From Megachile rotundata (taxonomy: Eukaryota; Arthropoda; Insecta; Hymenoptera; Megachilidae), in assembly GCF_050947335.1 (NCBI RefSeq), contig NC_134989.1:8487501-8551500 (forward strand): a stretch of DNA of 64,000 nucleotides, given 5' to 3'. A program made the position numbers and the translations under genes. Below are positions 12,332 through 24,323 of this stretch, piece by piece (position 1 is the stretch's first letter; each line of letters starts with the position of its first letter). Below the pieces are notes generated by a model. It ran no database searches and was not told the DNA's origin. It saw only the letters and a program-made list of their open reading frames with translations.

Positions 12332-12395
12332 ATACAGGGTGTTTCACAACTGGTGTAACTTTCAGAAAGGGGTGATTCTGAATTTTTACACCATA
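12332..12395 (+). mobile_element. third element end, same orientation as copy 2
   Basis: ATACAGGGTGTTTCACAACT, followed by a GTGTAACTTTCAG segment and GTGATTCTGAA, parallels the start of 10996-11060 (ATACGGGGTGTCTCATAACT and GTGATTCTGAA). The two ends point the same way, so they are not simply the two inverted ends of one element. Confidence 0.6.
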
Positions 12396-13520
12396 CATGT
12401 AACTTTTACTATATACATCGAAATTCCCCACATATATCCAATACATGTAGATTTAGAATACATGACGTAATTAAGGTGTACAGTTAGACAAGTTTAACTT
12501 AAAAAATTCACTGTTTCTGAAAAGACTTAATCACTAGATTTAATCACAAAAGTCGTATAATACATTAAAAAAATGGTATTATGAAAAAATGATTAGTTTC
12601 AAGTGTTTAGAAACATCGTTCTGATTTTGTGAAATTTATTCAGAGTCAAAGAACGCTAACTAGACATGTTCATCCAACATTTATCTCACATAAGTCTAAT
12701 TTATTATTTCTGGAGTTAACGTCTGGCTCTAAACTCTCACTTGCTAAAGGATTTAGTACCAACAAGTCCTAAAGTAGACATTAATGTAAAGGCGTACCCG
12801 CTAAACACGTCCCATAAAATTTTAGTTCCATAAGAGTGAGGATTGAATAAGTTATCGTCAGAGATCAGGTCGCAAGAATTAGCCCCCTCGTCGGCAAAAT
12901 CCCTGAAAGATAGGGAGGAAGAGATCAATCTAAGGGTAAGAAACGGCGTGGTAAAAATAAAGCTAGTCCGCATGAAAGGCAAGATATGCGGTGTCGATAA
13001 GGCGTAAAACTTCGAACACGGTGCAAAAGCCCGCTTGTCATTGGTCTCACAACCGGCCGTGACTCGACGAAAGATAGCCTCCCTAGGAAAGTTCCTTCAT
13101 TACTCGGGTAATTGCATCGTTCCTGGTCGAGTGTGTGTACACCTTAAAGCTCCCTTCATCCCCGCCGAGACGACAACGACGTCATCGCCGACAACGAAAG
13201 AGAAACTTTAAACGAGCCCTTCTCCCTCCTTTCTCCCTTCGACCGTCGCCGATTTTCTTCAGCTAACTCGCTCGTTTAATAACGACTGTAATTATACCGC
13301 TATTTACTTTGGAGGTCCGCCATAATGGCGGAAAATCGCCAGGTAACTCGAGACGGCCTTGGCGGCTTCCACGGTTCATATCGAAGAATCAAGGATTGAA
13401 AGTGTATCGTGTGTTTTTCATATTTTCTGTCATTCTTCGGAGTGGAAATACGGAGGGAAGATTTGAAAGCAGTTTTTTGAAGGAGGTAATTGTTAGTGTA
13501 CGGATCGAGTGCCTCGCGAT
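12396..13520. other. unique block with GC-balanced core and palindrome
   Basis: Bases 13020-13390 are GC-balanced and look different from the AT-rich flanks. A near-perfect palindrome, TCCGCCATAATGGCGGA, lies at about 13315-13331. Frames on both strands are short (79-81 codons) and unrecognised. This could be conserved regulatory sequence. Confidence 0.45.
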
Positions 13521-14289
13521 TACCATGCGTGGAATTACCACGCGTTGAAATACCAAGCGTGGAAGTACTACGCGTAGAATTATTACGTGTGGAATTACCA
13601 CGAGTTGAACTGCCATGCGCCGAGTTACCACGCGTCGAATTACCACGCGTGGAATACACCTGTGTGGAATTACCACGCGTCGAAATACCACGCGTGGAAT
13701 ACCCATGCGTGGAATTACTACGCGTTGAATTACCAAGCGTAGAATTACTACGCGTAGAATTATTGCGTGTGGAATTACCACGATTTGAACTGCCATGCGC
13801 CGAGTTACCACGCGTCGAATTACCACGCGTGGAATACACCTGTGTGGAATTACCACGCGCAGAATTATCATGTGTGGAATTACCACGCGTCGAAATACCA
13901 CGCGTAGAATACCCATGCGTGGAATTACTACGCGTTGAATTACCAAGCGTAGAATTACTACGCGTAGAATTATTACGTGTGGAATTACCACGAGTTGAAC
14001 CACCACGCGTCGAATTACCACGCGTGGAATACACCTGTGTGGAATTACCTCGCGCAGAATTACCATGTGTGGAATTACCATGCGTCGAAATACCACGCGT
14101 GGAATACCCATGCGTGGAATTACTACGCGTGGAATACCCATGCGTGGAATTACTACGCGTAGAATTACCACGCGTGGAATTACTACGCGTAGAATTAACA
14201 CGCATGGAATTATTACGCGTAGAATTACTATGTATGGAATTACCATGTGTGGAATTACCACGCGTCGAATTACCACGCGTGTATAATTA
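13521..14289. repeat. 15-bp minisatellite array B3 with 180-195-bp higher-order repeat
   Basis: About 51 units in the same orientation as B2. The marker unit GGAATACACCTGTGT starts at 13651, 13831 and 14026, 180 bp (12 units) and 195 bp (13 units) apart, with matching unit order between them. The long overlapping frames (301 and 295 codons on -, 285 on +) are open because the unit is 15 bp and lacks stops. Confidence 0.95.
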
Positions 14290-15299
14290 CCAAAATGTAT
14301 ACAGTAAATTTAGGGAGTTTCACGAGTCTACCCTAAAAATTTGTTAATTTAGAAATTTAGAAATGTTCTAATTTTTGCAACTTTTGCATTTGAAGAGATA
14401 AAAATTCTTAATCACAAAATTTTATTTTTGGGCACTTCACAATTCTGTAATATTCAAATTCAGAAATTGTAGCAAAAAATTAGCAAAAATAAACTTTATT
14501 CAGAAATTTGAAAATTTAAAAATTGAAAGTTTTGCAAGTTTCATCGTAGTGAGAAATATTAATATAACATCATCATTTATTCAGTTCATAATTATAAGAT
14601 TTCACTTGTATTACCGATATTTGCACGATAAAAACACCACACGCGATATATGAATAATTTGTATATAATTATAAAAATTATAACTAACATTTCATTTTAC
14701 AGTACACTAAGTTATACTACCATGAATTAAACTACTGTTACGAAAATCTGAATAATGTACCTGTTGCATATAATTTTCAGTAATTTCAATTTTTTGCATT
14801 ATTTATTAATTACATCTTTTCCGACACTGCATTTACATATACCGCTAATTTTGCGACATACCTCTCACTTTCTAGCATTTTAATTGCCTCTCATTTCCTT
14901 TAGATAATTAACGCCATATACGCTTTCACTTTGTTATCATTATCACACCGTACTAATATGTCGGTCGTTAATTTCCTACCAAATCGTTATGATCGCAAAT
15001 AATTTCTACAAAAGGAAGTAAGAACTGTTAACGTGTTATTGCTGAGCTCCCTCGCTGAATATTGCGCTGTAATTACCACCTTTTCTGAAATTACTAAGAA
15101 AATTAATTAAGAAATTTAATTAACATATCCTCCCGTGCTTAATTGAAATTTAATATTTTACATAATATGAATTGATATTAATAACAAAAAGAGTATTGGT
15201 AAACGAATCGATTATAATTTAATGAATATTTGAATTTTGTAATTATTGAATAGAGTCGTACGGAAACACGTGCAAATATTGCATCTTCTGCTACTTCTA
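14290..15299. other. unique AT-rich stretch, no gene seen
   Basis: This is strongly AT-rich. The first 250 bases contain faint 8-bp-like repetition. There is no frame above 60 codons and no RNA gene or element end. Confidence 0.6.
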
Positions 15300-16061
15300 T
15301 TAAATCAAAAAATTCCTAAATTGAAAAATTCAAAGCCTTCAAAATTAAAAATTTAGAAAATTGGAAGCTCCTTAATTCCTAACCTGAAAAATTTGCAGAT
15401 TTAAAATAACAAGTTTTGATGTTATGTTAAAAAAAAGAATATGCACTAATTAATAACAGTGGAAAAATAAAATGAAATAATTATTTGAAAGAATATTAAT
15501 AACAGAATGTACTGTAACAAGAGTAGCACGTACTAGCAAAGATTAATCACTGCTTGACAAAGATTAATCACATACTTGACACTTTGATTGAAACTGTCTG
15601 TATCAATAATTGGCATATAACAATTTTATACTAATTTAGTAAGTGAAATATGAAATCAGTAACAGGTATTAAATAGCGTGGTTAGTCATATTTTCATTCA
15701 ATGTTTTCAATTATAAAAATTAATTATATATGGAGGGAAACAGGGTGGATTGATAATTCATATTACAAGTTGAAAAATACTAATAATTATAAGTTTTCAA
15801 GTTTTAAATTGTCAAATTAGCTCATTTCTATATCATACAATTCCTGAATTTGAAATTTAAAATTTTTAATTTTTAACTTCTCAAAATTAAAAATTCTCAA
15901 ATTAGAAGTTTTCTGAAGTTTTAAATTTTGAATATTTCAATTTTCAAATTTGAAGATTTGAAAATGTACAAGTCTCTAAATTTCTAAATACTACAATCCT
16001 TAAGACCTACATCCCTAAACCCCTAAAATCTCTTAATCTCTAGAATTGGAATAGTAATCTC
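15300..16061. other. AT-rich stretch decaying into 8-bp repeat
   Basis: Bases 15770-16061 contain increasingly regular octamer-like runs such as AATTTTTAA and TTCTCAAATT. They lead into the next minisatellite, as an aged array edge would. Nothing else is recognised. Confidence 0.5.
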
Positions 16062-16770
16062 TACAATTTCTAACAATCCAAATTTTCAACTTCCACGTTC
16101 CCTGATTCCACATTTCCCAAATCCCACATATACCAATTCCACATTCCCCAATTCCACATTCCCCAATTCCACATTCCCCAATTCCACATATTCCAATTCC
16201 ACATATCCCATTTTTCACATATCCCATTTCTCCCATTCCCCAATTCCACATATCCCAATTCTTACATATCCTAATTCTCACATATTCCAATTCCACATAT
16301 CCCATTTCTCACATTCCCCAATTCCACATATCCCAATTCCCACATATCCTAATTCTCATATATCCCAATTCCACATATCCCAATTCTTACATATCCTAAT
16401 TCTCACATATTCCAATTCCACATATCCCATTTCTCACATTCCCCAATTCCACATATCCCAATTCCCACATATCCTAATTTTTATATATCCCAATTCCACA
16501 TATCCCAATTCCCACATATCCTAATTCTCACATATTCCATTTCTCACATTCCCCAATACCCACATATCCTAATTCTCATATATCCCAATTCCCACATATC
16601 CTAATTCTCATATATCCCAATTCCACATATCCCATTTCTCATATTCCCCAATTCCACATATCCCAATTCCCACATATCCTAATTCTCATATATCCCAATT
16701 CCACATATCCCATTTCCTACATATCCTAATTCCCACACAACCCAATTCTAAATATCTCAAATTCCCATAT
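16062..16770. repeat. 16-bp minisatellite with ~125-bp higher-order repeat
   Basis: The unit alternates ATTCCCAC with ATATCCTA or ATATCCCA octamers, C-rich on +. The block starting with CTTACATATCCTAATTCTC recurs at about 16261 and 16386, 125 bp apart, with the same order of variant units. The minus-strand frames of 62-90 codons come from the repeat. Confidence 0.95.
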
Positions 16771-17571
16771 TTCCAACTTCTTAAATTCTACAAAATTCTA
16801 CAATCACATTTGTTACAATCAAATCCACATACACTATTCAGAAACAACTGCATAACTCAAGAACACAAATTAGTGTATTACCACAATCCACCCAATTTAT
16901 TCCACACAAACATACATAACTATCAAAGAGAAAACTACCATTTCTATCATTCTTCCTCTACATTCAACCGTACAGATATTAATTGGATTATTTTTACCAA
17001 CCCATTATACAGACAGACCATAATTGGACCGCCCATGGTGGTTGTGACCCAACATAACTGATGAAGCAACGAATTGTCTAATGAGTGTGGTTATACTGAA
17101 CGAGTAGTCAATTCCACACTCCGTAAAGATACATAGTCGAAGTCGCTTCCTTATATCGATTTGTTAAGCACTTCCATACGTTCGTGATCCGACGTTCACA
17201 CGAAGATTTATAATGACGTTCGCGATAATAACGTACAAACCTCTTGTGTACATGATATCGTACACTTTCGTTGTTGCGTCACTGACAGGGACAACAATTC
17301 GCTAATTTTACGAGCCGTTTCCCGATTTGGTCTTCCCTTCTTTGTTTCGGTATCTATTATGCAGCGTGAACTGTGCTCTTTACCTTTCGGAGCGAAGAAC
17401 ATTCAGGGTGAATCAACGTTCGAAAATGAAGATGTTATTCAATGTGGTGGTGAGGGAGTCGTATGGAATTGTGGTAAATAACTTTGAAAGGAGGATTTTT
17501 AATTATTTTGTATTTGTAAGGAAAGTTTTGCTACGTTCAATAATTCCTATATTTTCAATTTTCACATATGG
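16771..17571. other. unique spacer
   Basis: Bases 17070-17420 are GC-balanced. Short frames of up to 86 codons are open on both strands but show no domain. No tRNA or element end was recognised. Confidence 0.55.
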
Positions 17572-18215
17572 CAATTTTCAGATATGACAATTTCCACGTA
17601 TCCCAATTTCCGCAAATGCCAATTCCACATTCACCAATTCCCACGTATCCCAATTCCACATATTCTAATTCCACATATCTCAATTCCCATATTTCCCAAT
17701 TCCACATATCCCAATTCCCACATTCCCCAATTCCATACATGACAGTTTCCACGTATGACAGTTTCCACACATCCCAATTCCCACATTCTTCAATTTCATA
17801 TATGACAGTTTCCACATATCCCAATTACCACATATGCTAATTTCCACATTCCCCAATTCCCATATTCGCCAATTCCCACATTCCCCAATTTCACATATGA
17901 CAGTTTCCACGTATGACAGTTTCTACACATCCCAATTCCCACATTCTCCAATTTCATATATAGCAGTTTCCACGTATCCCAATTCCCACATTCCCCAATT
18001 CCACATATGACAGTTTCCACATATCCCAATTCCCACATTCCCCAATTCCCATATTCCCCAATTCCCACATTCCCCAATTCCCATATTCCCCAATTCCCAC
18101 ATTCCCCAATTCCACATATCCCGATTCCCACATATCCTAATTCCTACACATCCCAATTTCACATATCCCATTTCCCATCTGCCCCTATTCCACATATCCC
18201 AATTCCCACTCTTGC
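17572..18215. repeat. 16-bp minisatellite, with TATGACAGTTTCCACG variants
   Basis: ATTCCCACATTCCCCA-type units, C-rich on +, interspersed with TATGACAGTTTCCACG variants near 17740, 17805, 17895 and 18005. The variants form a loose higher-order pattern. Frames of up to 111 codons on - are repeat products. Confidence 0.95.
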
Positions 18216-19344
18216 ATCCTAATTTTCAAAATTCCTTTTTGTGTCAATATTCGCCAACTCATAAAAAACATTCCACATATGAACAACCTACATGAATTAT
18301 CCCACGACGCATAAAGCTACTCACTTAATAGATTAAGAAATTTCCACATAGTCAAGCCCTCCTCCCAAAAATTCCTCTACATCTATCAGTCCTAAATATT
18401 AATTATTTAAGCACCCATATGCGTTAATTTCCAAGTAAAACAGCTAGTGGACAGCACATTAATTAACATCGGTAAAAAAATGTCTGGAAGGAATAAAAAG
18501 AAGCATCCGTAATTTTGAATCAATTTCACGACCGTCCACCTAATAAGCGAATAACGTTTGGATCCAGTTTGTCCGATTTGCACGTGGACCGAGTCAACCA
18601 AGCGATAATTTCAACGAGAATTTACTGCGCCGCTGGCGAGCAGATCGTGTAACAGTTACTCTGTAACAATTTATTGCGACATTGGGTTACATTCGTTTCG
18701 CTTTTATGACGACAGTAGCGCGTAACGAGACGGTGATCAAGCATTCGGGTCAGAGAGCAAAGAGAATAAGTTATCTGACAGTGTTTATAGTTAAACCGAA
18801 GCTGGATATCCTAGCGGGGTTTGGTGTAAAATGCCGCTTAGGTCTCGTACGTTCAGCGTGATTTAGTTTATGAATTATATTGCCAATACGGCCGGCCAGA
18901 TAGGCCAGATCGGTTAACAAGATTAATAACAGAGTATCCATTCTGGTCGAAGCGCTAATGTCCATAATGGATAATTAATGTTCAATACTATCTTTCAGCC
19001 GGTATTACGTCTCCAATTCATCGATCATTTATTTCCATAATAAGCTTTATTCGATCCTGTATCGATGAATGGCTCGTACGGGGATTGTTCGGGCAAATTG
19101 TTATGTAAAATTTATTATTAAATCATCCGTGAATAGGACAATTGAAATCGTTCGATTGTTTGATTTTCAACTTACACTGGACTGCTATTAATATTCGGGA
19201 ATATGGTATTTAATTAATTATTCGCCGGTATGTTCATTTAATCGATGACGCTAGATTTTCAATATATATTGCCACGAATTTGACTGAGAAATATATTTTC
19301 TGGATTTGTCACATTATGCAGTGATGATTTAACGGTTGGTTAGA
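18216..19344. other. unique block with GC-balanced core
   Basis: Bases 18530-18960 are more balanced, and include GCCGGCCAGATAGGCCAGAT near 18890. The longest frames are 64 codons. No gene was recognised; a conserved non-coding role is possible but untested. Confidence 0.55.
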
Positions 19345-20125
19345 TAACGCGTGGGGATACAATATGTAATGCTATCGGTGGCGATATAATGGATGGCGAT
19401 ACAATGTGTGGGGATACAATGGGTGGACATATTATGGATGGCGATATAATGAGTGGCAATGTAATATGTTGTAACATAATCAATGGCGATGTAATGAGTG
19501 GTGATGCAATATGTGGTAATACAATCGATGGCGATATAACGGATGGCAATGTATACGTGGAAATACCATCAATGGCGATATAACGGATGGCAATATTATG
19601 CGTGGCAATGTAATATGTGGTAATACCATCGATGGCAATATAGCGCGTGGCAATGTAATACGCGGTAATACAATCGATGGCGATATAACCGATGGCAATA
19701 TAATACGTGGAAATACCATCAATGGCGATATAACGGATGGCAATATAATGCGTGGCAATGTAATATGTGGTAATACCATCGATGGCAATATAATGCGTGG
19801 CAATGTAATACGTGCTAATACCATCGATGGCGATATAACCGATGGCAATATAATGCGTGGCAATGTAATACGTGGTAATACAATCGATGGTGATATGATG
19901 GATGGCAATATAATGCGTGGCAATGTAATGCGTGGAAATACCATCGATGGCGATATAACAGATGGCAATATAATGCATGGTAATACAATCGATGGCGATA
20001 TGACGGATGGCAATATAATGCGTGGCAATGTAATACGTGATAATACAGTCAATGGCAATATAACAGATGGCGATATACTGCGTGGCGATACAACGGATGG
20101 TCATACAATAGGTGACGATTCCTTT
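19345..20125. repeat. 15-bp minisatellite array B4 with 60-bp higher-order repeat
   Basis: Units of 15 bp cycle in a fixed order: CGTGGCAATGTAATA, CGTGGTAATACAATC, GATGGCGATATAACG, GATGGCAATATAATG. This gives a 60-bp higher-order repeat of about ten copies. The CGTGGTAAT start is shared with arrays B1-B3. Frames of 193 codons (+) and 254 and 192 codons (-) are open because the unit length is divisible by three. No gene is called. Confidence 0.95.
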
Positions 20126-21235
20126 TGTGAAAAACTCCCAAATTTTTCGAATGAAGACCGATTCACGATATTAATATAATTCGAAATATTAAATAACTTT
20201 CGATTTGTCATATCAGACCAAATGGATCACCTCTCGAGTACAAACAATTAAACTAATTAAAATCGCGACCATCGCAAAGAAGTAAATATAATAATTTGCC
20301 CACGATAAATTCAAAGCGGAGTCCCAGGCAAACGGCTCAAAAAATTACAAGAAAAGTTAAGGGGCTCAGGGCATGATTCGATAAAGCCTAGCGATTGATT
20401 TTTCAACGAGCGTCAGCCACTCGTCGGTCAATCCTGATACGCGAACGGTCCTGAAAGGTCGTCTAACGAAGTTACGAGGGACGTCGAGGATTAGGCGAAG
20501 AGCTAAGCAGTTCTGTCGAAAGACGAGTTGCCACCAGACTAGATTGTTCCACACAGGGTTTGCTGCAGAGAGGGGGAACGAATGAAGTGGACAGAACGGG
20601 GGTGGGATTAGGTTTGAACCGATCCAATTATACCCCCTACAATAGGATTAGCCCCGGTCGACCTTCATCCTCGATCTAACCTCGACAACAAAAAGCCGGT
20701 ATATACGCGTGTAAAGCGAGCCAATGTCTTATCATCTTGTCCATTGGGTGCCATTATGTCCTTGATCTGCTATCGGAGTGTTAGTCCGGTGATCGATCGT
20801 TGCGGGGGAAACAAATCAGCTCCTTGATTTTGGACCGCCTTCTACGGATCTCACACTCTTTCTCTCTCTGTCGATTCGCCTAACTGGTTTCCTCCGCTAC
20901 CGAATTGCTAACCGTGTCGGAATTAGGAGATAAACGATCGGAAGACTGCTAACCGCTTCTTCGGGGCCTCGAATTAACGAGGAAATGCGATCTGGATAAT
21001 GCGAATCCTGTGATCATCGGTCGAGGAGGGAATCGTTGCATTCGCGCCGCAGCTTCGGTAAAAGGTTTTTTGATCGACGCGAAATACGATAATCTCCGGA
21101 ATGGAGGAGGTTTTTCAGCGAATCGAGATCAAAGGAACTGAATTTTTACATTTTAATCCGGACGGGCTACCGACGTTCAAGCTACCGAAAAACTACCTCT
21201 TTGGCTATCTCGATGACCTTCGAATATTCCAAGGC
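20126..21235. other. unique GC-balanced block, no gene recognised
   Basis: Bases 20330-21200 form one of the longest GC-balanced blocks in the window. A TATA-like GGTATATACG lies at about 20698. The longest frame is 62 codons (-). I recognise no protein, so the block may be conserved non-coding DNA or an untranslated exon. Confidence 0.4.
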
Positions 21236-21990
21236 TAGTTTGGACTTTTACTTTTTCAATATTATACACAGTGTCATCTGCTTCAAATAGGTCTGTTTAT
21301 TTTAAAAATTTGGTAATTTGAGAATTTAGGAAATTTTAATTTGAAAGTTGAGGTATTTCAAAGTTTAGAAATATGAACTATAATTTTTCAAAGTTGTATT
21401 TAATTTTGTTTCAAGGTTATTTTGAACATTTTACTCTTTTTGATATTATACCCAGAACCATCTGTTTCAAATAGACCTGTGTTTATTTTAAAAATTTGAT
21501 AATTGTAGAATATAAGAAATTTTAATTTAAAAGTTGAGGTGTCTGAAAGTTTAGAAACCTGAAGGTCCACAAATTTTCAAATAATATTTAATTTTATTGC
21601 AAGGATATTTTGAACAAATTTACTTTTTTTGATATTATACACGACAGTGTCATCTGCTTCAAATAGACCTACGTTTATTTTAAAAATTTGATAATTGTAG
21701 AATTTAAGAAATTTTAATTTAAAAGTTGAGGTATCTGAAAGTTTAAAAATATAAAGGTCCACAAATTTTCAAATTATATTTAATTTTATTGCAGGGTTAT
21801 TTTGAACAAATTTACTTTTTTTGATATTATACACGACAATGTCATTTGCTTCAAATAGACCTACGTTTATTTTAAAAATTTGATAATTGTAGAATATAAG
21901 AAATTTTAATTTAAAAGTTGAGGTGTCTGAAAGTTTCGAAATCCGAAGGTCCACAAAGTTGTACTTAATTTTATCTTCAACCATAAACAA
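21236..21990. repeat. tandem array of 184-192-bp units, 4 copies
   Basis: The marker TTCAAATAG ends at 21290, 21474, 21666 and 21858, giving intervals of 184, 192 and 192 bp. Each unit contains TTTATTTTAAAAATTTG, AAGTTGAGGT and TTTTGATATTATAC in that order. The two last copies are the most alike. The minus-strand frames of 61 and 73 codons are the same short peptide read from successive units. Confidence 0.95.
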
Positions 21991-22984
21991 ATACTATATT
22001 ACATCCAGGAGTTTCATCTGATGAATCAGTACAATTATATCAGTAACAAATACATGTATAAAACATATAAAAAAAATTTGCATGTACACATGTATTTATG
22101 TATATAAATATCTCTGTATATATATATAGACAACATAATTGGCTACAGTCAATGAAAGGAATCCTCGCGAATAATCGGGAGTCTTAGCGTAAATCCAATC
22201 GCCGGTCCATTTACGAATCTAAAATTATAAAGCGTCGATCGAGGTACAAGAAGAAGGCACACACATTGTGTCCGCAAAACGATAAAAGTAACCACCGTCG
22301 ATATCGGAATCCATTATTTATAAACGAGTCAATCTTGTCGACAAAAGCAGCTTTCCATCGAAACAGACGAAGCGAGGCATCGAAAAACGCGAGAATCCTT
22401 CTTGATCTTCGGAACTGAATTTTTCAGATAGGCCGAAGAAAAGGATCCGCGCATGGGGGAATCGAGGGGGAAAAAGGGAGACTTTAATCTTCCCTGGTGA
22501 ACGACGGGAAACCTCAATTCCTTTTCGTGCCCTTCAATCCTGTAGCTTGTCACACCACACCGCGTGATTCAAGACATGTTGGAAGGGGCAGAAGAAGCCA
22601 CTCCGACAGATGTTCCGCTCTTCTCGAGTGGCTCTCGAGAAGAACTGGTAGCCATTTTAATGCCGATGCTCCTCGCCACGGCCTCTCCAACAGAAAACAA
22701 ACGTAAAAATAATCCTTCGGAATAATACCATCCTGGACGAACTGCATAAATAATACCCTGTACGCTCTGCCATTTCACGGTTGCGATTAAGCATTACGAA
22801 TCGATGTTACTGGAAAATTTCAACTCTCGCATATACTTTAGAATTGGATATTTAGATTTGTTGAAAAATTGAGATTCTGTGGATTTAGAAATTATGGAAT
22901 ATTTTGCAGATACTTGTAAGTTTTCAAGGATACGCAGTTGCGAAATTTGGAGTATAAAGGATTGAATAATTGGGAACTGAAAAA
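21991..22984. other. unique block, TA microsatellite and possible element remnant
   Basis: A short TA-rich run lies near 22110-22130. Bases 22150-22800 are GC-balanced, with frames of up to 74 codons on both strands and no recognised product. ACCCTGTAC at about 22755 resembles the element ends seen elsewhere but is too short to call. Confidence 0.5.
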
Positions 22985-24262
22985 TTTAACGAATTGAAGA
23001 ATGAGGGAATTTGGGGATTTAGATCTTTGGACGTCTAGGAACTTGGAAATTTGCGAATTGCGAAATTTAGGAATTTGGCAATCTCAAAATATAGGAATTT
23101 GGGGACGTGGACATATGGGACTTTGGTATTGCGAAAATGTGGCAATTTGGGGATATGGGAATTTGGGAATGTGCCAATTTAGGGATATAAGAATTTGGGG
23201 ATGTGACAATTGGGGAAAGTGGGAGTTCAGAAATGTGAGAATTAGGGAATGTGGAAGTTGGGGAATGTAGGAATTGGGGAATATGGAAATTGGGAAATGT
23301 AGAAGTTGGGGAATGTGGGAATTAGCATATGTGGGAACTGGGGAATGTGGGAATTAGGGAATGTGGGAATTGGGGAATGTCGGAATTGGGGAATGTGGGA
23401 ATTTGAGATTGTGGGAATTAGCATATGTGGGAAATGGAGAATGTGGGAATTGGCATATGTGGAAATTGGGGAATGTGGAATTGGGGAATGTGGGAATTGG
23501 AGATTGTGGGAGTTAGCATATGTGGGAATTGGGGAATATGGGAATTGGAGAATGTGGGAATTTGAGATTGTGGGAATTAGCATATGTGGGAATTGGGGAA
23601 TGTGGGAATTGGCATATGTGGAAATTGGGGAATGTGGAATTGGGGAATGTGGGAATTGGAGATTGTGGGAGTTAGCATATGTGGGAATTGGGGAATATGG
23701 GAATTGGAGAATGTGGGAATTTGAGATTGTGGGAATTAGCATATGTGGGAATTGGGGAATGTGGGAATTGGCATATGTGGGAATTGGGGAATATGGGAAT
23801 TGGAGAATGTGGGAATTTGAGATTGTGGGAATTAGCATATGTGGGAATTGGGGAATGTGGGAATTGGCATATGTGGAAATTGGGGAATGTGGGAGTTAGC
23901 ATATGTGGGAATTGGGGAATATGGGAATTGGAGAATGTGGGAATTAGGGAATGTGGGAATTAGCATATGTGGGAATTGGAGGATGTGGGAATTAGGGAAT
24001 GTGGGAATTGGGGAATGTGGGAATTGGGGAATGTGGGAATTGGGGAATGTGGGAATTGGGGAATGTGGGAATTGGGGAATGTGGGAATTGGGGAATGTGG
24101 GAATTGGGGAATATGGGAATTGGGGAACGTGGTAATTGGGGAATGTGGGAATTGGAGAACGTGGGAATCGGGGAGTGTAGGAATTGGGGACTATAGGAAT
24201 TTGGAAATGTGGAAATCGGAAATTCTTGGAATTTAAAAATGTGGAAATTGCGAAATGTAAGA
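22985..24262. repeat. 16-bp minisatellite, longest array, with 159-bp higher-order repeat
   Basis: GTGGGAATTGGGGAAT-type units, G-rich on +, the opposite orientation to the arrays before 18.3 kb. The marker ATTTGAGATTGTGGG starts at 23401, 23560, 23719 and 23815: two 159-bp intervals (ten units) and one of 96 bp (six units). Bases 23999-24120 are nearly uniform units. G-runs of 3-4 separated by 4-5 bases meet the usual G-quadruplex pattern. Frames of up to 198 codons are repeat products. Confidence 0.95.
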
Positions 24263-24323
24263 AGTAGTGTCACCATCAGTGCATCAATTAGAACTATCAA
24301 TATCTACAATATTAAATCAACCA

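Noticed and set aside
12332..12395. Right-hand inverted end of the element that starts at 10996
   Set aside because: The motif points in the same direction as the one at 10996, so the two cannot be paired terminal inverted repeats. It is kept as a separate copy of the end.
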